Part shown: positions 25,165 to 33,930 of the stretch, in pieces
How positions within the stretch are numbered: the stretch's first letter is position 1
Layout: each line of letters opens with the position of its first letter
Source: Spirochaetota bacterium
GTDB lineage: Bacteria; Spirochaetota; Spirochaetia; Treponematales; UBA12059
Reading direction: 5' to 3'
NCBI GenBank assembly: GCA_022703505.1
Contig: JAKLDN010000005.1
Span: forward strand, 1-64,000
Length of the DNA: 64,000 nucleotides
Notes under the pieces: model-generated
Database searches by the model: none
Seen by the model: the letters and a program-made list of their open reading frames with translations, nothing else
What the model was told of the DNA's origin: nothing
Translations under genes and position numbers: made by a program

Positions 25165-26778
25165 ATGAAAAGTTCCCCCTCCCCGACTATCAAGCCGAAG
25201 CGGGCACGCCGGCCGGGGCGCCCCGCCGGCGCCCGGATTTTCGCGGCGGTCTTGGCGGCGGCCCTGCTCGCGTCCTGCGCCGGGATGAGCGGCAGCGCCT
25301 ACGAGCGCTCCGCCGAGTCCGATTCCTCCGCGGCGGCCGTCGCGGCCCAGCGGAAGAAAGACTCCCCTCCCCCGTCCCAACCCCGGACCCCTCCCGCCCC
25401 GGAGTCCGGTACCTCGGGGTTCCTGTTCTTCGGACCCCCGCCTCCACCGCCCCCCCGGGGATGGATCACGGTCCGGGGCCTGCCCTCCGGCGCTACCCTC
25501 TACGTCGATGATCGTCCCTACTCCGGAGGCTCCGCGGAGGTCGAGGCGGGCGACCGTTTCGTCGAGGTCCGGGCCTTCGGCTACGAACCCTGGTCGGCCC
25601 GGGTCACGGTCCGGATCGGAGAATCCGTCGAACTCGAGGCCGGGATCTTCCCCGCGGTCTTCCGGCTCACGGAACTGGAAGCCGAACCGGACACCTTCGA
25701 CCCCGGAGCACCCGGCGCCCTGGGGCGGACCCGGCTGGAATGGACGGTCACAGCTCCCGGCCGGGGAGACCTGGAGATCCGGGATACCCAAGGCCGGACG
25801 GTGTTCGCGGCCCGGGACATCGAGCTCGATTCCGCGTACGGGGATCTCGCCTGGGACGGCCGGGACGGCTCGGGTCGCTCGGCCGCGCCCGGGGTCTACT
25901 ACGCCCGCCTTTCCGCGGCAGGCCGGGACGGTTCGGCCTCCTCCCTGGAGACCTCCGTGGAGGTAAGCCCCGAGGCCGCCCCCCAGCGCTTCTCCGGCCT
26001 CCATGGGGGATTCTCGGGCGCCCTCTTCGCCCCGGATGCCCGAGTCCTGCCGGAAGGCTCCTTCCAGGCGGCGGCGGGAACCTACCTACTCTCGACGCCC
26101 CAGGACGCCGATTCCGCGGCCCGGATGCCGGCCTTCGCGGGGATCCGGGCGGGAGGGCTCTTCGGAGGGAGATCGGAGCTCGTCGCGTCGGGGATGCTGG
26201 TACCCTACTTCGGGTTTTCCGGGGCGGATCCCTCCTGGGGCTCCCTCATGGTGTCGGTCAAGACGACCTTGGCGGCGGGGCCTCACGGGGCCGCCGCCTT
26301 CCTGGCCTCCGCCTCGGTCGCGAGCTTCCTGGACGAAGCCTCCTCGGGCTTCCCGCCCGCCTGGGACGGCCCGGCCCGCTACCCCGGCCTCGGGGCCGGC
26401 CTCGTCCTGGAGGCCTCCACCCGGACCTCCCGGGTCTTCGCCAGCCTCCACGCCCACGCCTCGACCTACTACCCCGACTGGGACGGCCTCGAATGGGACA
26501 CTCCGGGGCTCTTCGCCTGGGCCTACGGCCGGGCGGGGGCGGAGGCCCTGATTTCGGGGGTGTTCGGAGGGGACCTGGCCCTGGCCCTGTCGGCGGCGAC
26601 CCGTACCGAGCCCTTCGGCGGAGCGAGGGGATTCCGGCCGCCCCTGTCCGTCGGCGCCGAGGCGCACTGGTACGCCCCGGAGTCCGGCCTGGTCCTGTCC
26701 GCCTACGCCGCCGGGGAATGGGCTGCCTTCAAAAGCTGGTACTACGCGGGGGGCTTCGGGATGGGCTTCGCGTTCTAG
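25165..26778 (+). CDS. Lipoprotein with PEGA and FlgD-like domains and a barrel-like C-terminus
   Basis: 537-aa exported protein. An unusually long basic N-terminus precedes the signal helix (ARIFAAVLAAALLAS) and lipobox Cys38. A Ser/Pro-rich linker ends in a run of prolines near residue 95. A PEGA domain follows (about 98-146, GWITVRGLPSGATLYVDDR), then a FlgD/Ig-like domain (about 160-250, LAWDGRDGSGRSAAPGVYYA). The last 280 residues alternate polar and hydrophobic positions with many Gly and aromatics and end in GGFGMGFAF, as in outer-membrane beta-barrels. A terminal Phe favours outer-membrane insertion. Likely a surface or envelope protein; function unknown. Confidence 0.75.
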   Translation: MKSSPSPTIKPKRARRPGRPAGARIFAAVLAAALLASCAGMSGSAYERSAESDSSAAAVAAQRKKDSPPPSQPRTPPAPESGTSGFLFFGPPPPPPPRGWITVRGLPSGATLYVDDRPYSGGSAEVEAGDRFVEVRAFGYEPWSARVTVRIGESVELEAGIFPAVFRLTELEAEPDTFDPGAPGALGRTRLEWTVTAPGRGDLEIRDTQGRTVFAARDIELDSAYGDLAWDGRDGSGRSAAPGVYYARLSAAGRDGSASSLETSVEVSPEAAPQRFSGLHGGFSGALFAPDARVLPEGSFQAAAGTYLLSTPQDADSAARMPAFAGIRAGGLFGGRSELVASGMLVPYFGFSGADPSWGSLMVSVKTTLAAGPHGAAAFLASASVASFLDEASSGFPPAWDGPARYPGLGAGLVLEASTRTSRVFASLHAHASTYYPDWDGLEWDTPGLFAWAYGRAGAEALISGVFGGDLALALSAATRTEPFGGARGFRPPLSVGAEAHWYAPESGLVLSAYAAGEWAAFKSWYYAGGFGMGFAF

Positions 26779-26786
26779 AAGGACAT

Positions 26787-26808
26787 TTTCCCGGAATCAA
26801 CCACGGAG
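26787..26808. repeat. Isolated end of the CACGGAG element
   Basis: CCGGAATCAACCACGGAG at 26791-26808 is an exact 18-bp reverse complement of 7112-7129 in the 242-bp element. It begins 8 nt after the stop of the lipoprotein gene and is cut off directly by a hairpin cluster. Confidence 0.8.
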
Positions 26809-26812
26809 TGCG

Positions 26813-26962
26813 CGCCAAGCCGGCGATGCCGGCTTGGCGGCGCCGAAGCAAGCTTCGGCGAATTGCCCACAGGTCAACCGGCTTCCATCGAGCCGGTCTC
26901 CAGGAATTCGGCGAAGCCCGGCAGGGCTTCGCTGCCGTAGGTCCGGCGCAGCCGGACCTACG
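26813..26962. repeat. Cluster of five consecutive hairpins at the deoxynucleoside kinase stop
   Basis: The stems are 26813-26824/26828-26839 (12 bp), 26841-26849/26852-26860 (9 bp), 26877-26883/26891-26897 (7 bp), 26911-26919/26924-26932 (9 bp) and 26936-26947/26951-26962 (12 bp). All are perfect. The last stem ends on the base before the kinase stop codon (26963-26965, minus strand). The region separates convergent genes and probably ends transcription from both sides. Confidence 0.85.
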
Positions 26963-27607
26963 TTACATACCGTACGGAAAGAGCGCGCCCTGCTTGTCCC
27001 GGAGGCGCTCGGCGATGGTGGAGGCGATGGCCCGGAAGTCCGCGGACTCCTCCACGAAGTCCAGGCGGTCCCCGGGCACCACCAGGACAGGAGCCCGGTC
27101 GAAGCCCCCGATCCACTCCTCGTAGAGCCTGTTCAGGCCCGCAAGGTATTCGTCGGGTATCGACGCCTCGAAGTCCCGGCCCCGCTTGGCGATCCGCTTC
27201 TTGAGGGTCGGGACGGAGGCCCGGAGGTAAATGACCAGGTCCGGCGGCGGGAGGAGGTCGGCCACGGTGGTGTAGAGCTCCCGGTACGTGGACCAGTCCC
27301 GCCCGCTCAGGGCCCCCTGCTCGCGCAGGTTGCGGGCGAAGACCTCGGCGTCCTCGTAGAGGGAGCGGTCCTGGACCACCGAGCAGGGATCGTCCATGAG
27401 GGCGCGGTGGGTCTTGACCCGATGGGTCAGGAAGAAGAGCTGGCTCTGGAGGGCCCAGCGGCCCATGTCCGCGTAGAAATCCGTGAGGTAGGGATTCTCC
27501 GCCACGGGCTCGTAGTAGGGCATGAACCCCAGGCGCTTGGCCAGAAGGCCGACCAGGGTGGACTTCCCCGCGCCGATGTTCCCCGCCAGGACCAGGTACT
27601 TCTTCAT
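26963..27607 (-). CDS. Deoxynucleoside kinase
   Basis: 214-aa P-loop kinase of the deoxyadenosine/deoxyguanosine/thymidine kinase-2 family, phosphorylating salvaged deoxynucleosides. The P-loop is AGNIGAGKST (residues 8-17). Substrate-site features follow: EPVAENPYLTDFYADMGRWA, then QDRSLYEDAEVFA carrying the DRS motif. The LID is KRIAKRGRDFE. Length and motifs fit the bacterial Dck/Dgk type (about 210 aa). The ATG overlaps the trpS stop by 4 bp, so it is translated from the trpS message. Confidence 0.92.
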   Translation of the reverse strand: MKKYLVLAGNIGAGKSTLVGLLAKRLGFMPYYEPVAENPYLTDFYADMGRWALQSQLFFLTHRVKTHRALMDDPCSVVQDRSLYEDAEVFARNLREQGALSGRDWSTYRELYTTVADLLPPPDLVIYLRASVPTLKKRIAKRGRDFEASIPDEYLAGLNRLYEEWIGGFDRAPVLVVPGDRLDFVEESADFRAIASTIAERLRDKQGALFPYGM

Positions 27608-28653
27608 CCCCGCTTTTTCTTCACGTCCTCCGCCTTGCGGGAGATCCGGTTCCACACCGCCGAGAGCCCCATGGCCTTCTTGGCCGCCGTAAGGGTGGCC
27701 CGGGCCTCCTCCCGCATTCGGAGAGTGCCGTCGAACACGACCTCGTCCGCCAGGCCCGACTGGGCTTCGTACTTCGCGCGGCGCTCCCGCAGGGGGTCCA
27801 GGAAGGCGTTCAGGGCCTTGGCCAGCTTCTCCTTCACCTCCACGTCCCCGACCTTGCCGGCCCGGTACCGGGCCTTGAGGTCCTCGACCTCGGCCTTGTC
27901 GGGATTGAAGGCGTCGTGGTACTGGAAGACCGGGTTGCCCTCCACCGTTCCCGGGACGTCCGCGCTGACCCGCTTGGGGTCCGTGTACATGGACATGACG
28001 CGCTTGTGCACGGTCTTCTCGTCGTCGGACAGGAAGATGGCGTTGTTGAGGCTCTTGGACATCTTCGCGTTCCCGTCCAGTCCGACCAGGGAGCCGAACT
28101 CCCCCTCCATGACGTCGGGCACCGGGAAGACCTCGCCGTAGAGGTTGTTGAAGCGCCGGGCGATCTCCCGGGTCAGCTCCACGTGGGCCACGTTGTCCTT
28201 GCCCACCGGCACCAGGTGCGCCCGGGGCAGGAGGATGTCCGCGGCCTGGAGGACCGGGTAACCTAAAAGGCCGAAGGGCATTTCGTCCAGGCCGGCACCC
28301 CGGGCCATTTCCTTGAGGCTGGGGATCCGGGACAAACGTGGCACGGTGACCAGGTTCTGGAAGAAGAGGGACAGTTCCACCACCTCGGGCACCGCGGATT
28401 GGAGGTAGATTACGCTCCGGGCCGGGTCGATGCCGCAGGCCAGGTAGTCCAGGACCGCGGAGCGGACGTTGTCCGCCAGGCCCTCGATGTTTTCCTTCTC
28501 GGGCTTGGTGGTCAGGGTGTGGAGGTCCGCGATGATGAAGAAGCAGTCGTACTCGTCCTGGAGCCGGACCCGGTTGGCCAGGGAGCCGACGTAGTGTCCG
28601 AGATGGAGTTTACCGGTGGGGCGGTCGCCCGTGAGGATGCGCTTGTGTTCCAT
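27604..28653 (-). CDS. trpS: Tryptophanyl-tRNA synthetase
   Basis: 349-aa class I aminoacyl-tRNA synthetase charging tRNA-Trp. The HIGH-type motif is TGKLHLGHYVGS (residues 12-23). The tryptophan pocket region includes LGYPVLQAADILL and VPVGKDNVAHVELTREIARR. The KMSKS loop is GNAKMSKSLNNAI near residue 194. The C-terminal helical part is ordinary in length. The gene begins MEHKRILTGDRPTG and drives the downstream deoxynucleoside kinase through an ATGA overlap. Confidence 0.97.
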   Translation of the reverse strand: MEHKRILTGDRPTGKLHLGHYVGSLANRVRLQDEYDCFFIIADLHTLTTKPEKENIEGLADNVRSAVLDYLACGIDPARSVIYLQSAVPEVVELSLFFQNLVTVPRLSRIPSLKEMARGAGLDEMPFGLLGYPVLQAADILLPRAHLVPVGKDNVAHVELTREIARRFNNLYGEVFPVPDVMEGEFGSLVGLDGNAKMSKSLNNAIFLSDDEKTVHKRVMSMYTDPKRVSADVPGTVEGNPVFQYHDAFNPDKAEVEDLKARYRAGKVGDVEVKEKLAKALNAFLDPLRERRAKYEAQSGLADEVVFDGTLRMREEARATLTAAKKAMGLSAVWNRISRKAEDVKKKRG

Positions 28654-28706
28654 GGCGAGGGATCATAGCCCGAAGGAGCGAGGACAGGCAAGGCGGACGG
28701 ACCCCC

Positions 28707-30104
28707 TCAGGCCGAACCGCCCAGGCGGTCGTCGTCGAATACGACGACGCACTCCAGGCCCGGGGAGTTCCGGATCTGGAGGGTCCCGCCCAGCTGACCC
28801 TCCGCCAGCATCTTCACGAGCCGGAGTCCCAGCCAGGGCCGCGGGATGTCCCGGAGGTCCACCTCGAGACCCGGGCCGTCGTCCGCCACCTGGAGCTCGA
28901 CCCGCCCGTCCCCGAGGCGCCGGGCCGTCACCGAGACCCGTCCCGGCCTGCCCGGAACCCTGCCGTGGACCATCGCGTTGTCCACAAGCTCCGCCAGGAG
29001 GATCCCGCAGGGGACCGCGGCCTCGATGTTCAAATCGACGCCGTCCGCGTCCAGGAAGAGTTCCGCCGCCGGCCCGCCCGGAATCCGGGAGGAAGTCTCC
29101 AGGAACCGGGAGAGGAAATCCAGCAGGGAGATGCGGGAGACGTCCCGCGCTGTGTAGAGGCTTCGGTGCACGGAGGCGATGGCGGCCACCCGTCTGCGCA
29201 TCCGGGAGACCAGGTCGTCGACCCGTCGATCCTCGTCCCGTTCCGCCTCGAGCATGAGCAGGGACAGCACCACCTGGAGGGTGTTGTTGATCCTGTGGAA
29301 CAGCTCCTGGATGAGGAGGTCCCGTTCCGCGATGGCCTTCCGGAGCCCCTCCTCCGCCCGCTTTTCGTCCGTGACGTCCCGGATGATCCCGAAGAGCCGC
29401 TTCTTCGCCCCGTCCCAAAGGGCCCGGGACCGGAGGTCCAGGATCCGGCCGTCGCTCCGCCTGCAAATCTTGAATTCCACGTCGTAGGGAAGGCCTCGGA
29501 GGATGTGGTCGTCCCGGGCCTTGTTCAGGAGTGGACGATAATCGGGGAGGGGTATCGTTTCGATGTCCCCGACGGTCAGGTTCTCCCGGGGGACGCCGTA
29601 AATCCTCGCCGCGCCCTCGGAGCCCGTCACGACCTTGGTCGCGTAGTCGAACTCCCAGCTCCCGATCTTGGCCATCTCCTCGGCCCGTTCCAGCAGGAAG
29701 GCGCTCTTGCGCTCCACGGCGGCGGCTTCCGCCGCGGCCGTGATGTCCCGGCAGATCATCACCAGGGCAGGTCTGCCGCCGGCCACCAGAGGGGAGGCGG
29801 AAAGCTGGTACCTCCGCTCCTCCCCCGACTTGGAACGGAGCCGGGCCTCGAAGCCCCGAACGGGTTCACCGCGACCCAGGCGTCCTGCGAACCGCTCTCG
29901 TTCCCCGGGATCCGCCCAGATCCCCAGGGAGAGGCTGGACTTTCCCAGTACTTCCTCCCGGGTGTACCCGGTCAGCTGGACGAAAGCCGGGTTGACCTCG
30001 AGAAAGGTCCCGTCCTCCAGGGTGGACACGGTGATGATGTCCGGCGTGGACTCGAATATAGCCTGGAGGAGGGATTCCCGGTCCCGGGATTCTGCATCCT
30101 TCAT
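28707..30104 (-). CDS. Sensor kinase: PAS-PAS-HisKA_2-HATPase
   Basis: 465-aa soluble histidine kinase. The first PAS domain (about 10-125, DIITVSTLEDGTFLEVNPAF) is joined through a short coil to a second (about 145-255, IGSWEFDYATKVVTGSEGAA). The HisKA_2 motif is ELFHRINNTLQVVLSLLMLE with His270. The ATPase domain has an N box LAELVDNAMVHG, ADDGPGLEV, and the lid WLGLRLVKMLAEG. No membrane segment or receiver is present. It stands between trpS and a lipoprotein gene with no regulator partner. The signal is unknown, though PAS domains in such kinases often bind small ligands or cofactors. Confidence 0.92.
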   Translation of the reverse strand: MKDAESRDRESLLQAIFESTPDIITVSTLEDGTFLEVNPAFVQLTGYTREEVLGKSSLSLGIWADPGERERFAGRLGRGEPVRGFEARLRSKSGEERRYQLSASPLVAGGRPALVMICRDITAAAEAAAVERKSAFLLERAEEMAKIGSWEFDYATKVVTGSEGAARIYGVPRENLTVGDIETIPLPDYRPLLNKARDDHILRGLPYDVEFKICRRSDGRILDLRSRALWDGAKKRLFGIIRDVTDEKRAEEGLRKAIAERDLLIQELFHRINNTLQVVLSLLMLEAERDEDRRVDDLVSRMRRRVAAIASVHRSLYTARDVSRISLLDFLSRFLETSSRIPGGPAAELFLDADGVDLNIEAAVPCGILLAELVDNAMVHGRVPGRPGRVSVTARRLGDGRVELQVADDGPGLEVDLRDIPRPWLGLRLVKMLAEGQLGGTLQIRNSPGLECVVVFDDDRLGGSA

Positions 30105-30182
30105 GCGACAATTCTCTCCATCGGGCGCCCGAAATCAAGCCGTCCGGGGCTCGCCCGGTCCGGCCGGGTGCCGTGCTCCGGT

Positions 30183-30322
30183 CCGGGAAAATAGACGAAG
30201 CCCTTCGGGCTTCGTTGCCGTGACGAACTACGGGCCGCCCATGGCCCGGGAAAATAGACGAAGCCCTTCGGGCTTCGTTGCCTTGACGAACTACGGGCCG
30301 GCCACGGCCCGTAGTTCGTCAA
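30183..30322. repeat. Two 63-bp direct repeats plus terminal hairpin at the FecR-lipoprotein stop
   Basis: Units 30183-30245 and 30246-30308 differ at three positions. Each has the hairpin ACGAAGCCC-TTC-GGGCTTCGT (30195-30215 in unit 1) followed by the arm TGACGAACTACGGGCC. In unit 2 the arm TTGACGAACTACGGGCC (30283-30299) pairs perfectly with 30306-30322, two bases from the stop codon of the minus-strand gene. The geometry equals that of the array at 1-135. Confidence 0.9.
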
Positions 30323-30324
30323 GC

Positions 30325-31695
30325 CTAATCCTCCAGGAACAGGCCCCCGCTCCCCAGGGCCTCCGCCTTGGAGCCGAAGAACTGTCCCAGGGGCGAGCCG
30401 GCGGATGCCCACTTGAACAGGAGCAGGGACCGGCGCACGTAGGCCAGCTTGTCGGCCACCCCCGGGGCTTCCGCCCGGTAGGCCCCGAAAAAGGCGGCCG
30501 TGGTCCGGCCGTCGGGCAGGGTCCCGGCCCCGACGCCCCGGTCGTGCAGGGCGGAGAGCTCCTGCAGGCGGAAGAGGGGCCGCTCCAGCTTGAACAAGGC
30601 CGCAAGGCAGTCGAAGAGGACGGGAGCCACAGCCTTCTTCTCGGGTATCCAGTCCGTGAACTTGGGTTCGCCTCCGGCCTCCCGGGCCACCGCCCAGGCA
30701 TCCAAGACGGACCCCTGGGCCTTCAGCTTGGCATAGGCGGCCTCGAAGGCGGGCAGGGCTTCCGTGTAGCGGCCGGCCAAGCCGGCTATGACCCGGGGGG
30801 CCCGGGCTTCCAGGGATTTCTGGCCGTCATCCACCCAGGCCACGCGGAAGTCCGCCAGGGTTTCCAGGGCCACCAGGTCCTCCCGGATGGATTCCCCGGC
30901 CTTCTGGGAGACGATCCGGCCGGGCTGGGCGTAGCCCCGCTCCCCCGAACCTCCGGTCACCTCGACGCGGCCTTCCGCGCAGGTCACCAGCAGGGCCCCG
31001 TCGGGGATGGTGTTGACGATGAAGGTGGTTCCCCGGACCCCGAGGACGGCGCTGTCCGTGCCGACCTTGAATTGGCCGTCCGCGAGCTTCTCCACCTTCA
31101 CGGCCACCGAGCCCGCCAGGAGCTGGAGCACCGTCCTGCGGGCCTCGTCGTCCGAGAGGGCGGTCTCGTAGTAGAAGGCCGTGTTCTCCGCCAGGCGGAT
31201 CTCCGCGCCTCCGGGGCTGCCGGGGTCGAGTTCCAGGGTGGCCCGGCTCTTCGGGCCCGTCTGGAGGACGTCGAAGTTCTCCACCACCTGGCCGATGTCG
31301 GCGGGGCGGGGAGCGGAGCCGCCCCGGTGCAGGGTGACCGTCCCCTCGGCGTATACGAGTTCCCCGATCCTGCGGGGGGCCTTCCGGGCGGTTTCCGGGG
31401 CGGGGGCGCCCGGGGAAGTCTGTCCGGGGACGGCCGGGGCGGCGGCGCCCGGGGCGGCGGCCCCGGGCGCGGTAGCCGGCGAGCCGGGGGTTCCGGAGGA
31501 CTGCCCGGCCTCGGCCGACCCGGTCCCGGCCGCGGCCCCGGAGGGGCCGGGGGAGGGTGGCGTTTCGGGGGCCTGGGCGCCCCGGGCGGCCTCGGGAACC
31601 GGGGAGGACGAGGGGCCGGGGCGGGCGCCGCATCCGGAAAGGAACAGGACAGCCCCGGCGAGGGCGAGGATGGAACATTTCCGCAGGACCTTCAT
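30325..31695 (-). CDS. FecR-domain lipoprotein
   Basis: 456-aa predicted lipoprotein (MKVLRKCSILALAGAVLFLS then GC, Cys22). Residues 25-85 are a Pro/Ala/Gly-rich flexible linker. A FecR-type domain follows (about 90-205): IGELVYAEGTVTLHRGG, VLQTGPKSRATLELD, then the diagnostic TDSAVLGVRGTTFIVN. The C-terminal 230 residues are helical and unassigned, ending GSGGLFLED. FecR domains outside iron signalling often sit in envelope proteins that may bind peptidoglycan or polymers. Here no sigma factor or TonB receptor is adjacent, so an iron-signalling role is unlikely. A divergent AT-rich zone (TATAGTATATAA near 31751) separates it from the next lipoprotein gene. Confidence 0.85.
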   Translation of the reverse strand: MKVLRKCSILALAGAVLFLSGCGARPGPSSSPVPEAARGAQAPETPPSPGPSGAAAGTGSAEAGQSSGTPGSPATAPGAAAPGAAAPAVPGQTSPGAPAPETARKAPRRIGELVYAEGTVTLHRGGSAPRPADIGQVVENFDVLQTGPKSRATLELDPGSPGGAEIRLAENTAFYYETALSDDEARRTVLQLLAGSVAVKVEKLADGQFKVGTDSAVLGVRGTTFIVNTIPDGALLVTCAEGRVEVTGGSGERGYAQPGRIVSQKAGESIREDLVALETLADFRVAWVDDGQKSLEARAPRVIAGLAGRYTEALPAFEAAYAKLKAQGSVLDAWAVAREAGGEPKFTDWIPEKKAVAPVLFDCLAALFKLERPLFRLQELSALHDRGVGAGTLPDGRTTAAFFGAYRAEAPGVADKLAYVRRSLLLFKWASAGSPLGQFFGSKAEALGSGGLFLED

Positions 31696-31852
31696 GGCGT
31701 CCTCCGCTGCGCAAGCTGGACCGGGCGTACCGCTGGAAACCTCGGTCCGTTATAGTATATAACGCTTTCAACGCCGTAGTCGGCCGATTCCCGCAAAAAC
31801 CCGACGTCCCCGAACGCGGGTCCGGGATAATCCCCCGCAGGAGGCCGTTCCC

Positions 31853-32740
31853 ATGAAGAAATACCTCGTCCCGGCGAACGCCGTTGCGTACGCCGTTGCG
31901 ATCACCGCCGCGATCGCCGTCTCGATCGCCCTGGCCGGTTGCGTCAGCGCCCCCCCGGAGAAAGCCCCGGAGCCCCGGCGCAAGGAACGGGTGGAGACTG
32001 TCCGGGTACCCGTCCTGCTCAAGGAGAGCTCCTACTTCGCCGACGGGGTTTTGGACCGGACGGCAACCTACACGTACGACACCACCCTGAAATTCCTCCT
32101 GGAGAAACGGGTCCAGGAACCCTCCCGTACGGAACCCACGGAGCGGATCGTGTACGAGTACACGGGGACCGCTCCGGCCTCGATCTCCGTCTACGACTTT
32201 GAAGGAAAACTCAGGACGCGTACGGACTTCAAGGTCGACGCCGCGGGTCGGGTTCTCCAGGAGACGGTCTCCGATCCCCGGGGGACTCCCCAGTCCCAGG
32301 TCCGATACGAATACGATCCGGCCGGGCTCCGCACGAGCCGCCGGGTGTACGACGGAGCCGGCGCCCTCCTGGCGATTTCCGAATACTCCTACACCGCGGG
32401 CCGCCTGGCCGTCGTGATCCTGAAGGATTCCGCGGAACGCCCCGCGGGCCGGGTGGAACACGAATACGACCCCGAGGGCAGGCTCGTCGTCCGGGTCGGC
32501 TTCGACCCCTCGGGGGCCGTGGCCCAGCGGGAGCGCTTCGCCTATGCGGGCGGCGCCCTGACCGAGGAACGGCTGGAGCGCGGGGACGGCCGGGTGGAGC
32601 GCCGTACGGTCCACGAGGCCGGCCCCGGGGGCGCCCCCGCAAAATCCACGGTGTACGACGGATCCGGCCGGATACGGGACGTCCGCGTCTACGAGTACGG
32701 GTTCCGCTCCGAGGAGCGGACCGTCGTCTACTACGAATGA
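31853..32740 (+). CDS. Lipoprotein with YD/RHS-like repeats
   Basis: 295-aa lipoprotein with lipobox ALAGC (Cys30). The mature protein is built of repeating strands of the YD type: VYEYTGTAPASISVYDFEGK, RYEYDPAGLRTSRRVYDGAG, VEHEYDPEGRLVVRVGFDPS and then FAYAGGALTEERL. These are the sugar-binding-like repeats of RHS and wall-associated proteins, but the chain is short and has no toxin domain. The stop overlaps an ATG in the following HEAT-protein leader (ATGA), so the genes are co-transcribed. Possible surface adhesin or envelope scaffold. Confidence 0.8.
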   Translation: MKKYLVPANAVAYAVAITAAIAVSIALAGCVSAPPEKAPEPRRKERVETVRVPVLLKESSYFADGVLDRTATYTYDTTLKFLLEKRVQEPSRTEPTERIVYEYTGTAPASISVYDFEGKLRTRTDFKVDAAGRVLQETVSDPRGTPQSQVRYEYDPAGLRTSRRVYDGAGALLAISEYSYTAGRLAVVILKDSAERPAGRVEHEYDPEGRLVVRVGFDPSGAVAQRERFAYAGGALTEERLERGDGRVERRTVHEAGPGGAPAKSTVYDGSGRIRDVRVYEYGFRSEERTVVYYE

Positions 32741-32754
32741 TCCGGAGGATGGGA

Positions 32755-33930
32755 ATGAAGCGAAGCCCCAAGATCCTGGCCGTCCTGGCCCTGGCCTGCC
32801 TGACGGCCCTGGCCTCGGCCGCGGACGAGATGACCTTCATCTACCGGCGCATCTACCAGCAGGCCGAGACCCTCCGGCAGAAGGAAGCCGCCGCCCTGGC
32901 GGTCGTCTCCCGGGACGATCCCGGGACCGCGTCCGTCCTGGAATACATCCTGGGGGACCTGCTCAGGTCCGGGCCCGAGGTGGCCAAGGGTTCCCAGGAC
33001 CGGCAGGTCTGGAACAACCTGGTGCGGACCACCGTCGGGGCCCTCGGCACGGCCCGGTACGTCGAGGCCGCCCCCCTGGCCTGGGACGCCTTCAACCAGA
33101 GCGAGGATCCCCTGGTGCGGGCGGAGGCCCTGATGGCCCTGGGGAACATGCGGGCCCTGGAGTACGCCGAGCGGATCGCCCTGGTCCTGCGGAACCTCAA
33201 CTTCGAGCCCGTCCAGGACCGGGAGGCGGGGGAGAAGACGGCCTTCGGAGCCATCCTGGCTTTGGAGAAGCTCCGGGACCCCGTCGGATTCGCCCCGGTC
33301 TTCTTCGCCTCCGAGGGCTGGTACACCCGGCGCGTCCGGGACCAGGCCCTGCGCAGCCTGCCCCTCCTGGCGGAAGACCCCACGGAGCCGGTGCGCAGGC
33401 TCATCCTCGAGGAATCCCTGGACCGCAAGCTCAGGGCCTTCGACCTCCACGCGGCATCCAAGGCTCCGGAGGAGAGGAAGATCGAGATAGCCCGCCTGGC
33501 CCTGCAGAGGGGGATCGAGATCAAGGCCCGGGACCGGGCGGAGGGTACCAAGCTCCGGGACCTCCGGGTCCGGGGCCTGCGCTCCCTGGTGGCCCTGAAG
33601 GCCCGGGGAGGAGCCTCGACGGACTGGATCCGGGAAGCCTTCCGGCTGGGGGAGACGGACGAGCGCCTCCTGGCCCTCCAGGCCCTGGGCACCGACGCCT
33701 CCGACCCCTCCGCCCGGGCCCTGGCGGAGATCCTCCTGGACCTGGACGCCCAGCAGCGGGCGGGGATCGCCGACGAGGTCCGCAACCGCATCGCCGCGGC
33801 GGCCATCCAGTACGCCGGGGCCACCCGGAACCGCCTGGTCCGGCCGGCCCTCACGGCGGTCTCCCTGAACGACACGTGGTCCAATTCCCTGATCCGGGCG
33901 GCCCAGGACGCCCTGAAGGAGCTACCATGA
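32755..33930 (+). CDS. Exported HEAT-repeat-like protein
   Basis: 391-aa all-helical protein with a signal peptide (MKRSPKILAVLALACLTALA, then SAADE). Tandem helical pairs resemble HEAT repeats: VRAEALMALGNMRALEYAER, then EKTAFGAILALEKLRDP, TDERLLALQALGTD. The ATG at 32755 has the strong GGAGG (32743-32747) at 7 nt; ATGs at 32737 and 32749 are in frame but fit worse. It overlaps the M24 peptidase gene by 4 bp. The truncated gene at the right edge of the window encodes a similar helical-repeat protein. Likely a periplasmic scaffold; partners unknown. Confidence 0.8.
   Translation: MKRSPKILAVLALACLTALASAADEMTFIYRRIYQQAETLRQKEAAALAVVSRDDPGTASVLEYILGDLLRSGPEVAKGSQDRQVWNNLVRTTVGALGTARYVEAAPLAWDAFNQSEDPLVRAEALMALGNMRALEYAERIALVLRNLNFEPVQDREAGEKTAFGAILALEKLRDPVGFAPVFFASEGWYTRRVRDQALRSLPLLAEDPTEPVRRLILEESLDRKLRAFDLHAASKAPEERKIEIARLALQRGIEIKARDRAEGTKLRDLRVRGLRSLVALKARGGASTDWIREAFRLGETDERLLALQALGTDASDPSARALAEILLDLDAQQRAGIADEVRNRIAAAAIQYAGATRNRLVRPALTAVSLNDTWSNSLIRAAQDALKELP

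Noticed and set aside
31853-32740. RHS toxin
   Set aside because: Only a few YD-like repeats, a lipobox, and no C-terminal toxin or shell domain.
32755-33930. Start of the HEAT protein at the ATG overlapping the previous stop (32737)
   Set aside because: It would put the strong GGAGG site inside the coding region and add MIRRMG before a normal signal peptide.
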